Shown: positions 1 to 5,093 of the stretch, one piece after another
Numbering within the stretch: the stretch's first letter is position 1
Layout: each line of letters starts with the position of its first letter
DNA from: an uncultured Rhodanobacter sp.
GTDB taxonomy: Bacteria > Pseudomonadota > Gammaproteobacteria > Xanthomonadales > Rhodanobacteraceae
Assembly (NCBI GenBank): GCA_903827735.1
Contig: CAIKJM010000252.1
Span: forward strand, 1-5,093
Direction of reading: 5' to 3'
DNA length: 5,093 nucleotides
Made by a program: the position numbers and the translations under genes
The notes under the pieces: model-generated
Databases searched by the model: none
What the model was told of the DNA's origin: nothing
What the model saw: the letters and a program-made list of their open reading frames with translations, nothing else

Positions 1-1236
1 ATAGAAGCCGGTGCCGCCGCAGCTATCCTGCTGCCGCGCCTGACGGCCGCACGCAAGACGATGGCCACGCGCGCGCCGCTGCTGCGTCAAGGCCTGATCG
101 GGCCAAACGCCGCACGCGATTTCGACACTGGTGCGAGCCTGCTGTTGCGCTTTGTCGAAGAGCTGCACGCCTACGTCGACACAGCTGCCTCGCTGCAGGC
201 GCCGAGGCTGGTGTTGCGCTCGCCCGAGCGGGTGAACTTCGAGCGTGGCAACGACTTCGCCAGCGCGGGTCTGGCGGTATTTCGCACTACGCTGACCATG
301 CTGGTGCTGGGCATCTTCTGGATTGACGCGGCGTGGCCGATGGGTGCCAGCGCGATGCTTATCGCCACGATCTTTGCCGGGCTCTTTGCAACGGCTACCG
401 ATCCGGTCCGCGCGACCCGTTCGGTGCTGCTGGGTTATGCCAGCGGCATGGCGGCCGCGTTTTTTTGCGTGTTTTTCGTGCTTACGCGAATGGACGGCTA
501 CGGTTTACTGGTTGCCGGCACCGCGCCTTTTCTGATGCTGGGGTTGATGTTGCTGATGCGGCCATCGGTCGCCAGCTACGGGCTCGGTTGCTGCATGGGC
601 TTTGCCTACATTCTCGCCGTGAAGAATCCGATGGTGTTCGACCCGCTCAGCTTCCTCAACGACGTGATCGCTCAGCTGATCGGCCTGAGCTCGGCGGCCA
701 TTGCCTTTGTCGTGGTGCCGCCGGCCATCGGCAGCCACTGGCTGCGGCGACGCCAGCTGGAACGGCTGCGCCGCCAGGTGACGCTGGCCGCGGAAGCGCC
801 GCTGGCCGGATTGCGCCAGCGTTTTGAAAGTGTCAACCACGATCTCTTCAGCCAGATCGTGGCGCAGACCGCGCCCGGCAGCGACGATTCCCGCGCCTTG
901 ATCGCCTGGGCGCTGGCGGTGCACGAAACCGGCGGCGCGCTGATAGCGTTGCGTCAGGACCGCTTGACTCATCGCATGCCGGACGAGATCGATCAATGCA
1001 TTGCTCTGGCCATCAACGCGCTGGCGCGCTTCTACGAGCGGCCTGATAGCGAGGGCTATGCGCGCACGCGCGACGCCGTCGCCAACGCCATCGATCGGGC
1101 GTCCGCCGAGCCCAGCGCGCGACCGCTGCTCGACCATCTCCATCTGATCCGACTGGCATTGCTCGATGGCGAGTCGGCTATCGCCGATTACATGCCGGAA
1201 ACACCGGCGGCCCAGGAGTTGACCCATGCCTCGTGA
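1..1236 (+). CDS. FUSC-family inner-membrane efflux permease, C-terminal part (5' end outside window)
   Basis: This is the inner-membrane component of an aromatic-acid/fusaric-acid type efflux pump (FUSC superfamily, AaeB-like). The frame is open from base 1 and stops with TGA at 1234-1236, leaving 411 visible codons. Full-length family members are usually about 650-700 residues, so roughly the N-terminal 40% is missing. The in-frame ATG at 61 has no reason to be the true start. Counting from that ATG, a soluble stretch (about 1-65) precedes some six hydrophobic segments at about 69-89, 94-113, 121-141, 147-167, 171-188 and 201-222 (bases 265-726). A basic helix (HWLRRRQLERLRR, about 226-238) follows, then a cytoplasmic-type helical tail to residue 391. 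This is the second membrane half plus tail expected of FUSC proteins. The DUF1656, HlyD and NodT genes immediately downstream are the characteristic neighbours and support the call. The family is clear; the substrate (phenolic acids, fusaric acid or other) is unknown. Confidence 0.9.
   Translation: MEAGAAAAILLPRLTAARKTMATRAPLLRQGLIGPNAARDFDTGASLLLRFVEELHAYVDTAASLQAPRLVLRSPERVNFERGNDFASAGLAVFRTTLTMLVLGIFWIDAAWPMGASAMLIATIFAGLFATATDPVRATRSVLLGYASGMAAAFFCVFFVLTRMDGYGLLVAGTAPFLMLGLMLLMRPSVASYGLGCCMGFAYILAVKNPMVFDPLSFLNDVIAQLIGLSSAAIAFVVVPPAIGSHWLRRRQLERLRRQVTLAAEAPLAGLRQRFESVNHDLFSQIVAQTAPGSDDSRALIAWALAVHETGGALIALRQDRLTHRMPDEIDQCIALAINALARFYERPDSEGYARTRDAVANAIDRASAEPSARPLLDHLHLIRLALLDGESAIADYMPETPAAQELTHAS
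1214..1218 (+). promoter_or_regulatory. Shine-Dalgarno AGGAG for the DUF1656 gene
   Basis: AGGAG lies 7 nt before the ATG at 1226 and inside the last codons of the upstream permease gene. It fixes the start of the small DUF1656 protein and shows that it has its own ribosome entry despite overlapping the permease stop. Confidence 0.8.
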
Positions 1237-1423
1237 AATTGCCCTGGGCGATGCGCTGGTACCCGGCTTGCTGCTGCTGTTCATGGTGTCGCTCGCGCTG
1301 CTGTGGCTGATCGACTGGCTGGCCGGCCGCTTTGGGCTTTATCGAATGGTCTGGCACCCACCGGTGTTTCGACTCGCGCTTTTTGTTTGTGTCTTCGGCG
1401 GCCTTGCGCTGCTCCTGCTTTGA
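1226..1423 (+). CDS. DUF1656 (AaeX-like) small inner-membrane protein
   Basis: A 65-residue protein of the DUF1656 family (PF07869), the group that includes E. coli AaeX. It has two hydrophobic helices, about residues 9-31 and 45-65. Between them is the family signature LYRMVWHP (38-45), followed by a Phe (F48) and LALF (50-53). The length is typical and the protein looks complete. Its start overlaps the 3' end of the permease gene by 11 bp and is set by an AGGAG 7 nt upstream. It stops 11 bp before the adaptor gene. The exact role of the family is not settled; its constant linkage to FUSC permeases and HlyD adaptors suggests an accessory or assembly subunit of the pump in the inner membrane. 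Family assignment is secure; function is inferred from context. Confidence 0.92.
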   Translation: MPREIALGDALVPGLLLLFMVSLALLWLIDWLAGRFGLYRMVWHPPVFRLALFVCVFGGLALLLL

Positions 1424-1434
1424 GAATGACGGCC

Positions 1435-2466
1435 ATGAAAACTGCCACGTTGATTCGTTTCGTTGTGACTTTCGTCGTCTTGCTGGCGGCGGTCGTCGTC
1501 GGGCACACGCTGTGGAAGCACTATATGTATTCGCCCTGGACGCGCGACGGTCGCGTGCGCGCGGAGATCGTGCGCATCGCGCCCGACGTGTCGGGTCTGG
1601 TGACCAAGGTCAACGTGATCGACAACCAGACGGTGAAGAAGGGCGACCTGCTGTTCGAGATCGATCCGTCGCGATATCAGAACGCGCTCGATCTGGCCAA
1701 GGCCAATGTCGGCGTCGCGCAAGCCGCCGCGCGCGCGGCCAAGGCCAACGTGGAAGCCGCCGCGGCCGGCGCCGCACAGAGCAAATCGTCGTACGGCATG
1801 GCGGCCGAGCAATCCAGCCGCCGGCAGCGGCTCAGCGATGTGGTGTCCGAAGAAGCGCGCGCCGATGCACGCTCGGCGGCCGATGCCGCGCGCGCTGGTT
1901 TAGACAAAGCGCAGGCGGGCCTGGATCAGGCGATGGCTGCCGAGCAGCAGGCGCAGGCGGCGGTCACCCAAGCGCAGGTCGCGGTAGCGGCCGCGCAGCT
2001 CAATCTGGATCGCACCGAAGTGCGCGCGCCCACCGACGGCTATGTCACCAATCTGCTGGTGCGGGTCGGCGACTATGCCAGTGCCGGCGCGCCTCGAATG
2101 GCGTTGATCGACAGCCATTCCTATTGGGTCTACGGCTATTTCGAGGAAACCAAGCTGCCGCAGGTGCGCATCGGCGATGCCGTGGATATCCGCCTGATGA
2201 GCGGCGGCGTGCGCCTGCATGGCACGGTGCAGAGCATTGCCCGAGGTATCACCGACGCCGGCAATCCCACCGGATCGGATCTGCTGTCCGACGTCAACCC
2301 AACGTTCAATTGGGTGCGGCTGGCCCAGCGCGTGCCGGTGCGCGTCGCGATCGATACCGATCACCTGCCCGCAGGCACCGTACTTGCCGCGGGCATGACG
2401 GCCACGTTGATCGTGCATCCGCACAAGGCGGACGATGCCAACACCACAGCGGCCGCTACGCCATGA
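1435..2466 (+). CDS. HlyD/AaeA-like periplasmic adaptor (membrane fusion protein) of efflux pump
   Basis: A 343-residue adaptor that would link the FUSC permease to the outer-membrane channel. An N-terminal membrane anchor (about 6-23) is followed by the subfamily hallmark SPWTRDGRVRAE (33-44). The first lipoyl half follows (about 46-80, with VSGLVTKVNVIDNQ and KKGDLLFEIDP). An alanine/glutamine-rich alpha-helical hairpin spans about 82-192, with its turn near RLSDVVS (132-138). The second lipoyl half comes next (about 190-218, LDRTEVRAPTDGYV), then a beta-barrel/membrane-proximal region containing YFEETKLPQVRIGD (235-248) and NWVRLAQRVPVRV (292-304). The length is normal. The open frame extends upstream of 1435, but that part overlaps the DUF1656 gene in another frame. 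ATG 1435 has a weak GAGA 9 nt upstream; ATG 1426 (three residues longer) is the alternative but has no room for a ribosome site. The end overlaps the next gene by ATGA. Confidence 0.93.
   Translation: MKTATLIRFVVTFVVLLAAVVVGHTLWKHYMYSPWTRDGRVRAEIVRIAPDVSGLVTKVNVIDNQTVKKGDLLFEIDPSRYQNALDLAKANVGVAQAAARAAKANVEAAAAGAAQSKSSYGMAAEQSSRRQRLSDVVSEEARADARSAADAARAGLDKAQAGLDQAMAAEQQAQAAVTQAQVAVAAAQLNLDRTEVRAPTDGYVTNLLVRVGDYASAGAPRMALIDSHSYWVYGYFEETKLPQVRIGDAVDIRLMSGGVRLHGTVQSIARGITDAGNPTGSDLLSDVNPTFNWVRLAQRVPVRVAIDTDHLPAGTVLAAGMTATLIVHPHKADDANTTAAATP
1695..1748 (+). repeat. 12-bp direct repeat within the adaptor's coiled-coil coding region
   Basis: The 12-mer GGCCAAGGCCAA occurs at 1695-1706 and again at 1737-1748, exactly 42 bp (14 codons) apart and in the same reading frame. 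Both copies lie within codons for AKANV (residues 88-92 and 102-106). The spacing equals two heptads of the predicted coiled coil, so the repeat reflects protein periodicity or a small internal duplication rather than a regulatory element. Confidence 0.6.
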
Positions 2467-3950
2467 ACCGTCACGCCAGACCATGGATTCGCGCCGCCGC
2501 GCTGGCGCTGAGCATCGGGCTGACCGGCTGCGTCAGCACCGGCGGCCTGCACACCACCGGCAAGCTGACCGATACCGACAGCCTGAAATCCGAGCGCAGC
2601 CTCGCGGATGTATCGCTCAGCCCGACAGCATGGCCGGCGCAGGACTGGTGGGTGAGTTTCGGCGATCCGCAGCTCAGCACGCTGATTGATGAAGCCCTGA
2701 AGAACAATCCCTCGCTGGCGGAAGTGGAGGCGCGTGCGCGCCGAGCGCAGGCTGCCGCCGATGGGCTTGATGCAGCGCGCGATCCGCAGGTAGGGCTGGA
2801 CGCCAGCGCCGTCGGCGCCAGGCTGTCGAGCAAGGATCCGGTCTATCCGGAATACGCGCTCGGCAGCTTTGCCTGGGCCAAGTCGGTCACAGCAGGGTTT
2901 TCCTGGAATCTGGACTTGTGGGGCGGCCAGCGCGCCGCATGGGAGGCGGCGCTGGGACGCAGCCGCGCGGCGCAGATCGATGCGCATGCCGCCCGTATCC
3001 AGCTATCGGTGAACGTGGCGCGCGCCTATGTACGGTTGGGTTACGCTTTCGCACAGCAGGACGTGGCCGAGGCTGAACAGCAGCGCGCAAGTAAGTCGCT
3101 GACCATCACGCGTCGACTGGTGGAAGGCGGCCTGGGCACGACGCAGGAGGCGTATCTGGCTGACTCGCAGGTCGCCAGCGCCGAGCAGCAAAAAGTCCAG
3201 GCGGATCGCGCCATCGATGCCGCGCGCAGCAGTCTTTCCGTGTTGCTGGGGCAGGGACCCGATCGCGGGCTTGCCATCACCCGCCCGCATCTGCTCGATC
3301 AGGGCAAGATCGCGCTGCCCGATCAGTTATCGGTTGGCCTGCTGGGACGCCGCGCCGATCTGGTCGCCGCGCGCTGGCAGGTGGAAGCGGCCGCCAAGGA
3401 CATCAAGGCCACGAAGACAGAATTCCTACCCAATATCAGCCTCAGCGCGATGGCCGGCCTCGTCGCGGTCGGCGACAGCACCAACGTGTTTCAGCTGCCG
3501 GCGCGCACGTTCAGCGTCGGCCCGGCGCTGAGCCTGCCGATCTTCGACGGCGGCCGGCTTCGCGCCAAGCTGGCCGCCAGCGACTCGGTCTACGACGAAT
3601 CGGTGGCGCGCTACAACAGCTTGCTGGTAGCGGCCATTAACGATGTGTCCGATCAGGTCTCGGCGCTGACCTCGGTGCGCAAACAAATTGAGCTGGAAAA
3701 GCGCGCGCAGGACGACGCACGTAAAAGTTGGGAGCAGGCGATTGCCGGTTACAAAGGTGGTGTAAGCGGACCGCTGGCACCACTGATCAGCCGGCAGCAA
3801 CTGCTGCTTGCCGATCAGCGTACTGCGGCACTGGAAAGCCAGCAGGCCGATATTTCGATTCGCTTGATCGAAGCGCTGGGTGGTGGCTACGCCGTGGACG
3901 ATTCTGTTGTCGCGGCAGAGCCGACGAGAGCAGGGCAGACGTCCCGCTAG
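2463..3950 (+). CDS. NodT-family outer-membrane factor lipoprotein of tripartite efflux pump
   Basis: A 495-residue outer-membrane channel of the TolC/OprM superfamily, NodT lipoprotein branch, giving the pump its exit duct. A basic N-terminus and hydrophobic stretch end in the lipobox LTGC, with Cys23 as the predicted lipidated residue. The residue after Cys is Val rather than Asp, consistent with export to the outer membrane. Two outer-membrane-efflux repeats follow (about 62-262 and 280-475). Typical landmarks are DWWVSFGDPQL (61-71), FSWNLDLWGG (146-155), LLGRRADLVAARW (293-305), FLPNISLSA (321-329), LSLPIFDGGR (356-365) and YNSLLVAAINDVSDQ (384-398). The C-terminus after about 478 is a short acidic/polar tail. 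The ATG overlaps the adaptor stop as ATGA, with no good Shine-Dalgarno sequence, so translation is probably coupled. The same frame is open far upstream of 2463, but there it is only a shadow of the adaptor gene. Length is usual and no defect is visible. Confidence 0.95.
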   Translation: MNRHARPWIRAAALALSIGLTGCVSTGGLHTTGKLTDTDSLKSERSLADVSLSPTAWPAQDWWVSFGDPQLSTLIDEALKNNPSLAEVEARARRAQAAADGLDAARDPQVGLDASAVGARLSSKDPVYPEYALGSFAWAKSVTAGFSWNLDLWGGQRAAWEAALGRSRAAQIDAHAARIQLSVNVARAYVRLGYAFAQQDVAEAEQQRASKSLTITRRLVEGGLGTTQEAYLADSQVASAEQQKVQADRAIDAARSSLSVLLGQGPDRGLAITRPHLLDQGKIALPDQLSVGLLGRRADLVAARWQVEAAAKDIKATKTEFLPNISLSAMAGLVAVGDSTNVFQLPARTFSVGPALSLPIFDGGRLRAKLAASDSVYDESVARYNSLLVAAINDVSDQVSALTSVRKQIELEKRAQDDARKSWEQAIAGYKGGVSGPLAPLISRQQLLLADQRTAALESQQADISIRLIEALGGGYAVDDSVVAAEPTRAGQTSR

Positions 3951-3969
3951 CGCGATGCGACGATTTTTT
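3940..3969 (+). terminator. Possible weak rho-independent terminator after the pump operon
   Basis: CGTC at 3940-3943 can pair with GACG at 3959-3962, directly followed by A and a run of six T (3964-3969). The main stem is only 4 bp with a 15-nt interior that could fold slightly further, and it overlaps the stop of the outer-membrane factor gene. Position and T-run fit a terminator at the end of the operon, but the stem is poor and the run may be chance. Confidence 0.25.
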
Positions 3970-4085
3970 GGGATTCGGGTTAGGACGTCGCTTGACCATG
4001 GCGACTGCTATGAAAAGCCTTCACGCAACCCCATGACGGTCCGTTGAAATAAACTCCGCCAGCTACCTTAATGAAGGACCAATCC
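3951..4085. other. Intergenic spacer between pump operon and GST gene, no gene seen
   Basis: This 135-bp spacer is visibly more AT-rich than its surroundings. It begins with the T-run of the possible terminator and ends with the ribosome site of the transferase gene. I see no convincing sigma-70 promoter. TTGAAA (4044-4049) with CTTAAT (4067-4072) has 17-bp spacing, but its start site near 4079 would fall after the Shine-Dalgarno sequence. The spacer most likely separates two transcription units, but this is not proven. Confidence 0.5.
4074..4078 (+). promoter_or_regulatory. Shine-Dalgarno AAGGA deciding the GST start
   Basis: AAGGA lies 7 nt before ATG 4086. An in-frame ATG at 4071 would give five more residues (MKDQS), but the AAGGA would then be inside the gene and nothing comparable lies at the right distance before 4071. 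The protein beginning MIEVHHLN also matches the usual start of this transferase family. Confidence 0.8.
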
Positions 4086-4697
4086 ATGATCGAAGTGCAT
4101 CATCTCAACGAGTCACGCTCGCGTCGCATTACCTGGCTGCTAGAAGAACTCGGCGTGGAATATAAGATCGTTAAATACCAGCGTGATCCGAAAACCCGGC
4201 TGGCGCCGCCGGAACTTTTGAAGATCCATCCGCTGGGCAAGGCGCCGGTGATTCGTGATGGCAACGAGGTGATCTTCGAGTCCGGCGCCATCGTCGAATA
4301 TTTGATCCGCCGTTACGGCAATGGTCGCCTGGCGCCGGCGCAGGATACATCCGATTACAACCGCTACATCGAGCTACTGCATTACGCCGAAGGTTCGGCG
4401 ATGGTGCCGCTGCTGCTGAAGTTTTATACCAGCCGCCTCGGCGAGGCGGCCGCTCCGCTGGGGCCGCGCATCGACGGCGAAATGCAGAATCATCTGGGCT
4501 TTCTCAACGAGCAGCTCGCTTCGCGCGATTTCTTCGTCGGCAACGACCTCACCGGCGCGGACATTCAGCTGATCTTCGTCACGCAGTTCGCCGAACGATT
4601 TGCCGGCGAGAAGGCGTTTCCCCATTTGGCTGCTTTCAACCGTCGCATGGCGGCCCGGCCGGCGTATCAGCGCGCGATGGCGAAGGGCGGCGAGTAA
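4086..4697 (+). CDS. Glutathione S-transferase, Gtt1-like
   Basis: A 203-residue cytoplasmic glutathione transferase, expected to conjugate or reduce electrophiles with glutathione. The N-terminal thioredoxin-like domain (about 1-78) carries the family start HHLNESRSRRITWLLEELG (5-23), where Ser10 is the likely residue activating glutathione. It also has the cis-proline loop KAPVI with Pro54, and the Glu65-Ser66 pair of FESGAI that binds the gamma-glutamyl part. The C-terminal all-helical domain (about 88-200) includes HYAEGSAMVPLLLK (99-112) and the N-capping box in FFVGNDLTGADIQL (149-162; Thr156, Asp159). Wording and length match the bacterial Gtt1-like branch. It has its own ribosome site and a 135-bp gap from the pump operon. 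A detoxification link with the efflux pump is possible but only suggested by proximity. The physiological substrate cannot be read from the sequence. Confidence 0.93.
   Translation: MIEVHHLNESRSRRITWLLEELGVEYKIVKYQRDPKTRLAPPELLKIHPLGKAPVIRDGNEVIFESGAIVEYLIRRYGNGRLAPAQDTSDYNRYIELLHYAEGSAMVPLLLKFYTSRLGEAAAPLGPRIDGEMQNHLGFLNEQLASRDFFVGNDLTGADIQLIFVTQFAERFAGEKAFPHLAAFNRRMAARPAYQRAMAKGGE
4432..4450. repeat. Perfect 9-bp inverted repeat inside the GST gene
   Basis: GCCGCCTCG (4432-4440) and CGAGGCGGC (4442-4450) are perfect reverse complements around a single G. As RNA this would be an 8-bp GC-rich stem with a GGC triloop. It covers the codons for residues 116-122 (SRLGEAA) in the transferase's C-terminal domain, just after helix residues 99-112. 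No T-run follows, so it is not a canonical terminator. Confidence 0.7.
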
Positions 4698-4727
4698 TCA
4701 CCTGAGGGGTAACGGCGATATCGTGGA

Positions 4728-4751
4728 GCGGCCTGCGCATTCCGAGGCCGC
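4728..4751. repeat. Perfect 7-bp inverted repeat downstream of GST gene
   Basis: GCGGCCT (4728-4734) and AGGCCGC (4745-4751) are exact reverse complements with a 10-nt loop. The structure starts 31 bp after the transferase stop and ends 62 bp before the AI-2E gene. No T-run follows, so it is either an imperfect terminator/3'-stabilising hairpin for the transferase transcript or an operator-like site for the next gene. The sequence does not decide between these. Confidence 0.55.
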
Positions 4752-4801
4752 GACTTGCTAAGGTAAACACCTGATCCGCCGCGTTCGCAGCGTCCACGAT
4801 C

Positions 4802-4806
4802 AGGAG
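4802..4806 (+). promoter_or_regulatory. Shine-Dalgarno AGGAG for the AI-2E family gene
   Basis: AGGAG sits 7 nt before ATG 4814 and sets the start of the truncated membrane-protein gene. It is the same motif and spacing as at the DUF1656 gene in this window. Confidence 0.8.
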
Positions 4807-4813
4807 CCCTTGC

Positions 4814-5093
4814 ATGTCGACCGCATCTGATCCTTTGCCCACGCCACCGGCACACTCGCGTGCCATCGCGATCATCGCCAGCGCGACCGTGCTCGGGCTG
4901 CTGTATCTGGGCCGGGAAGTGCTGGTGCCGATTACGCTGGCGCTTATCCTGAGCCTGCTGGTTGCGCCGCCGGTGCGCTGGCTGCGCCGGATCGGGCTGG
5001 GCCATGCGCCGTCCGTGCTTATTGCGGTGCTGGTACTGGCAACGTTTCTGGTGGGGCTGGCCACCGTGATGGGTTCGCAAGTTGCCCATATGG
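4814..5093 (+). CDS. AI-2E family transporter, N-terminal part (3' end outside window)
   Basis: The first 93 codons of an AI-2E family membrane protein (PF01594; YdiK/PerM/TqsA relatives), still open at the right edge. A short polar, proline-containing N-terminus (1-16) is followed by hydrophobic segments at about 17-33, 36-53 and 65-86. The family signature GREVLVPITLALILSLLVAP (33-52) then WLRRIGLG (56-63) is clear. Family members run from about 350 residues to over 600, so most of the protein lies outside the window. The start is supported by AGGAG 7 nt upstream. Members have been linked to autoinducer-2 export or to sodium/proton antiport, and most are uncharacterised, so no substrate is assigned. 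It is not obviously part of the pump operon. Confidence 0.88.
   Translation, partial: MSTASDPLPTPPAHSRAIAIIASATVLGLLYLGREVLVPITLALILSLLVAPPVRWLRRIGLGHAPSVLIAVLVLATFLVGLATVMGSQVAHM

Larger units (their letters stand above)
4698..4813. other. Intergenic spacer between GST and AI-2E genes, no gene seen
   Basis: This 116-bp spacer holds a CGATATCG palindrome (4716-4723), a 7-bp inverted repeat (4728-4751), a small AGGT-N4-ACCT inverted repeat (4761-4772) and the ribosome site of the downstream gene. TGCTAAGGT (4756-4764) could be read as an extended -10 element, but no matching -35 is visible, so no promoter is called. Confidence 0.5.

Noticed and set aside
61..63. ATG at 61 as the start of the permease gene.
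   Set aside because: The frame is open to base 1, there is no ribosome site before it, and the resulting 391 residues would be far shorter than the FUSC family norm.
505..1284. A 259-codon open frame on the minus strand opposite the permease gene.
   Set aside because: It lies wholly antisense to a well-supported membrane protein, has a biased composition and shows no recognisable motif; it is a GC-driven shadow.
1332..2462. The outer-membrane factor frame stays open upstream through the whole adaptor gene, giving an apparent 872-codon reading frame.
   Set aside because: The upstream part is arginine- and glycine-rich low-complexity translation typical of an off-frame read of GC-rich DNA. 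The adaptor is clearly encoded in another frame there, and the lipoprotein signal begins at 2463.
2361..2987. A 208-codon minus-strand open frame opposite the adaptor/outer-membrane factor junction.
   Set aside because: It is antisense to two confident genes, with no domain or ribosome site to support it.
3992..4014. TTGACC followed by TATGAA as a promoter.
   Set aside because: The spacer is only 11 bp, far too short for a sigma-70 promoter.
3998..4036. A 12-codon open frame (MATAMKSLHATP) in the spacer after the pump operon, considered as a leader peptide.
   Set aside because: The nearest purine-rich site, AGGA at 3982-3985, is 12 nt away. There is no attenuator-like structure or run of regulatory codons after it.
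4044..4072. Sigma-70-like TTGAAA and CTTAAT with a 17-bp spacer before the GST gene.
   Set aside because: The implied transcription start near 4079 would fall after the Shine-Dalgarno at 4074-4078, and the -10 matches poorly in its first two positions.
4636..5064. Minus-strand open frames opposite the AI-2E gene start.
   Set aside because: The plus strand encodes a clear AI-2E family N-terminus with a good Shine-Dalgarno sequence; the antisense translations are low-complexity and unrecognisable.
1..5093. Mobile elements, CRISPR arrays, toxin-antitoxin or defence genes, tRNA or rRNA.
   Set aside because: No transposase or integrase motifs, terminal repeats, spaced direct repeats or RNA-gene cloverleaf/conserved segments were seen; all space is taken by pump, transferase and transporter genes or short spacers.

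Overview
The window is GC-rich, densely coding DNA with every confident gene on the + strand. Gene content and protein style (a FUSC-DUF1656-HlyD-NodT pump operon, a Gtt1-like glutathione transferase and an AI-2E family permease) fit a Gram-negative proteobacterium. My best guess is a gammaproteobacterium of the Xanthomonadales, such as a Dyella/Rhodanobacter-type organism, but Burkholderia-like betaproteobacteria are not excluded. The taxonomic call is inference; an outer-membrane lipoprotein channel makes the Gram-negative envelope secure.

Positions 1-3950 hold a tightly packed operon for a tripartite efflux pump of the aromatic-acid/fusaric-acid type (the p-hydroxybenzoic acid efflux, AaeXAB, class). 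In order it encodes the C-terminal part of a FUSC-family inner-membrane permease (cut by the left edge), a 65-residue two-helix DUF1656 (AaeX-like) membrane protein, a HlyD/AaeA-like periplasmic adaptor, and a NodT-family outer-membrane factor lipoprotein. The junctions are an 11-bp overlap, an 11-bp gap and a 4-bp ATGA overlap, so translation is probably coupled. Together the products would form a channel from the inner membrane across the periplasm to the outside. The sequence does not identify the substrate.

Positions 3951-4085 are a short, more AT-rich spacer starting with a six-T run that may belong to a weak terminator. A Gtt1-like glutathione S-transferase follows (4086-4697) with a clear Shine-Dalgarno sequence. 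A second spacer (4698-4813) carries a perfect 7-bp inverted repeat. The first 93 codons of an AI-2E family (PF01594) membrane protein then run off the right edge.

There is no sign of mobile DNA, CRISPR, tRNA or rRNA, and no gene is visibly broken. This is an ordinary chromosomal accessory-metabolism/efflux region. I did not find a convincing undescribed system. The points worth a second look are the self-contained four-gene pump, the regular 7- and 14-residue periodicity of the adaptor's hairpin, and two inverted repeats.
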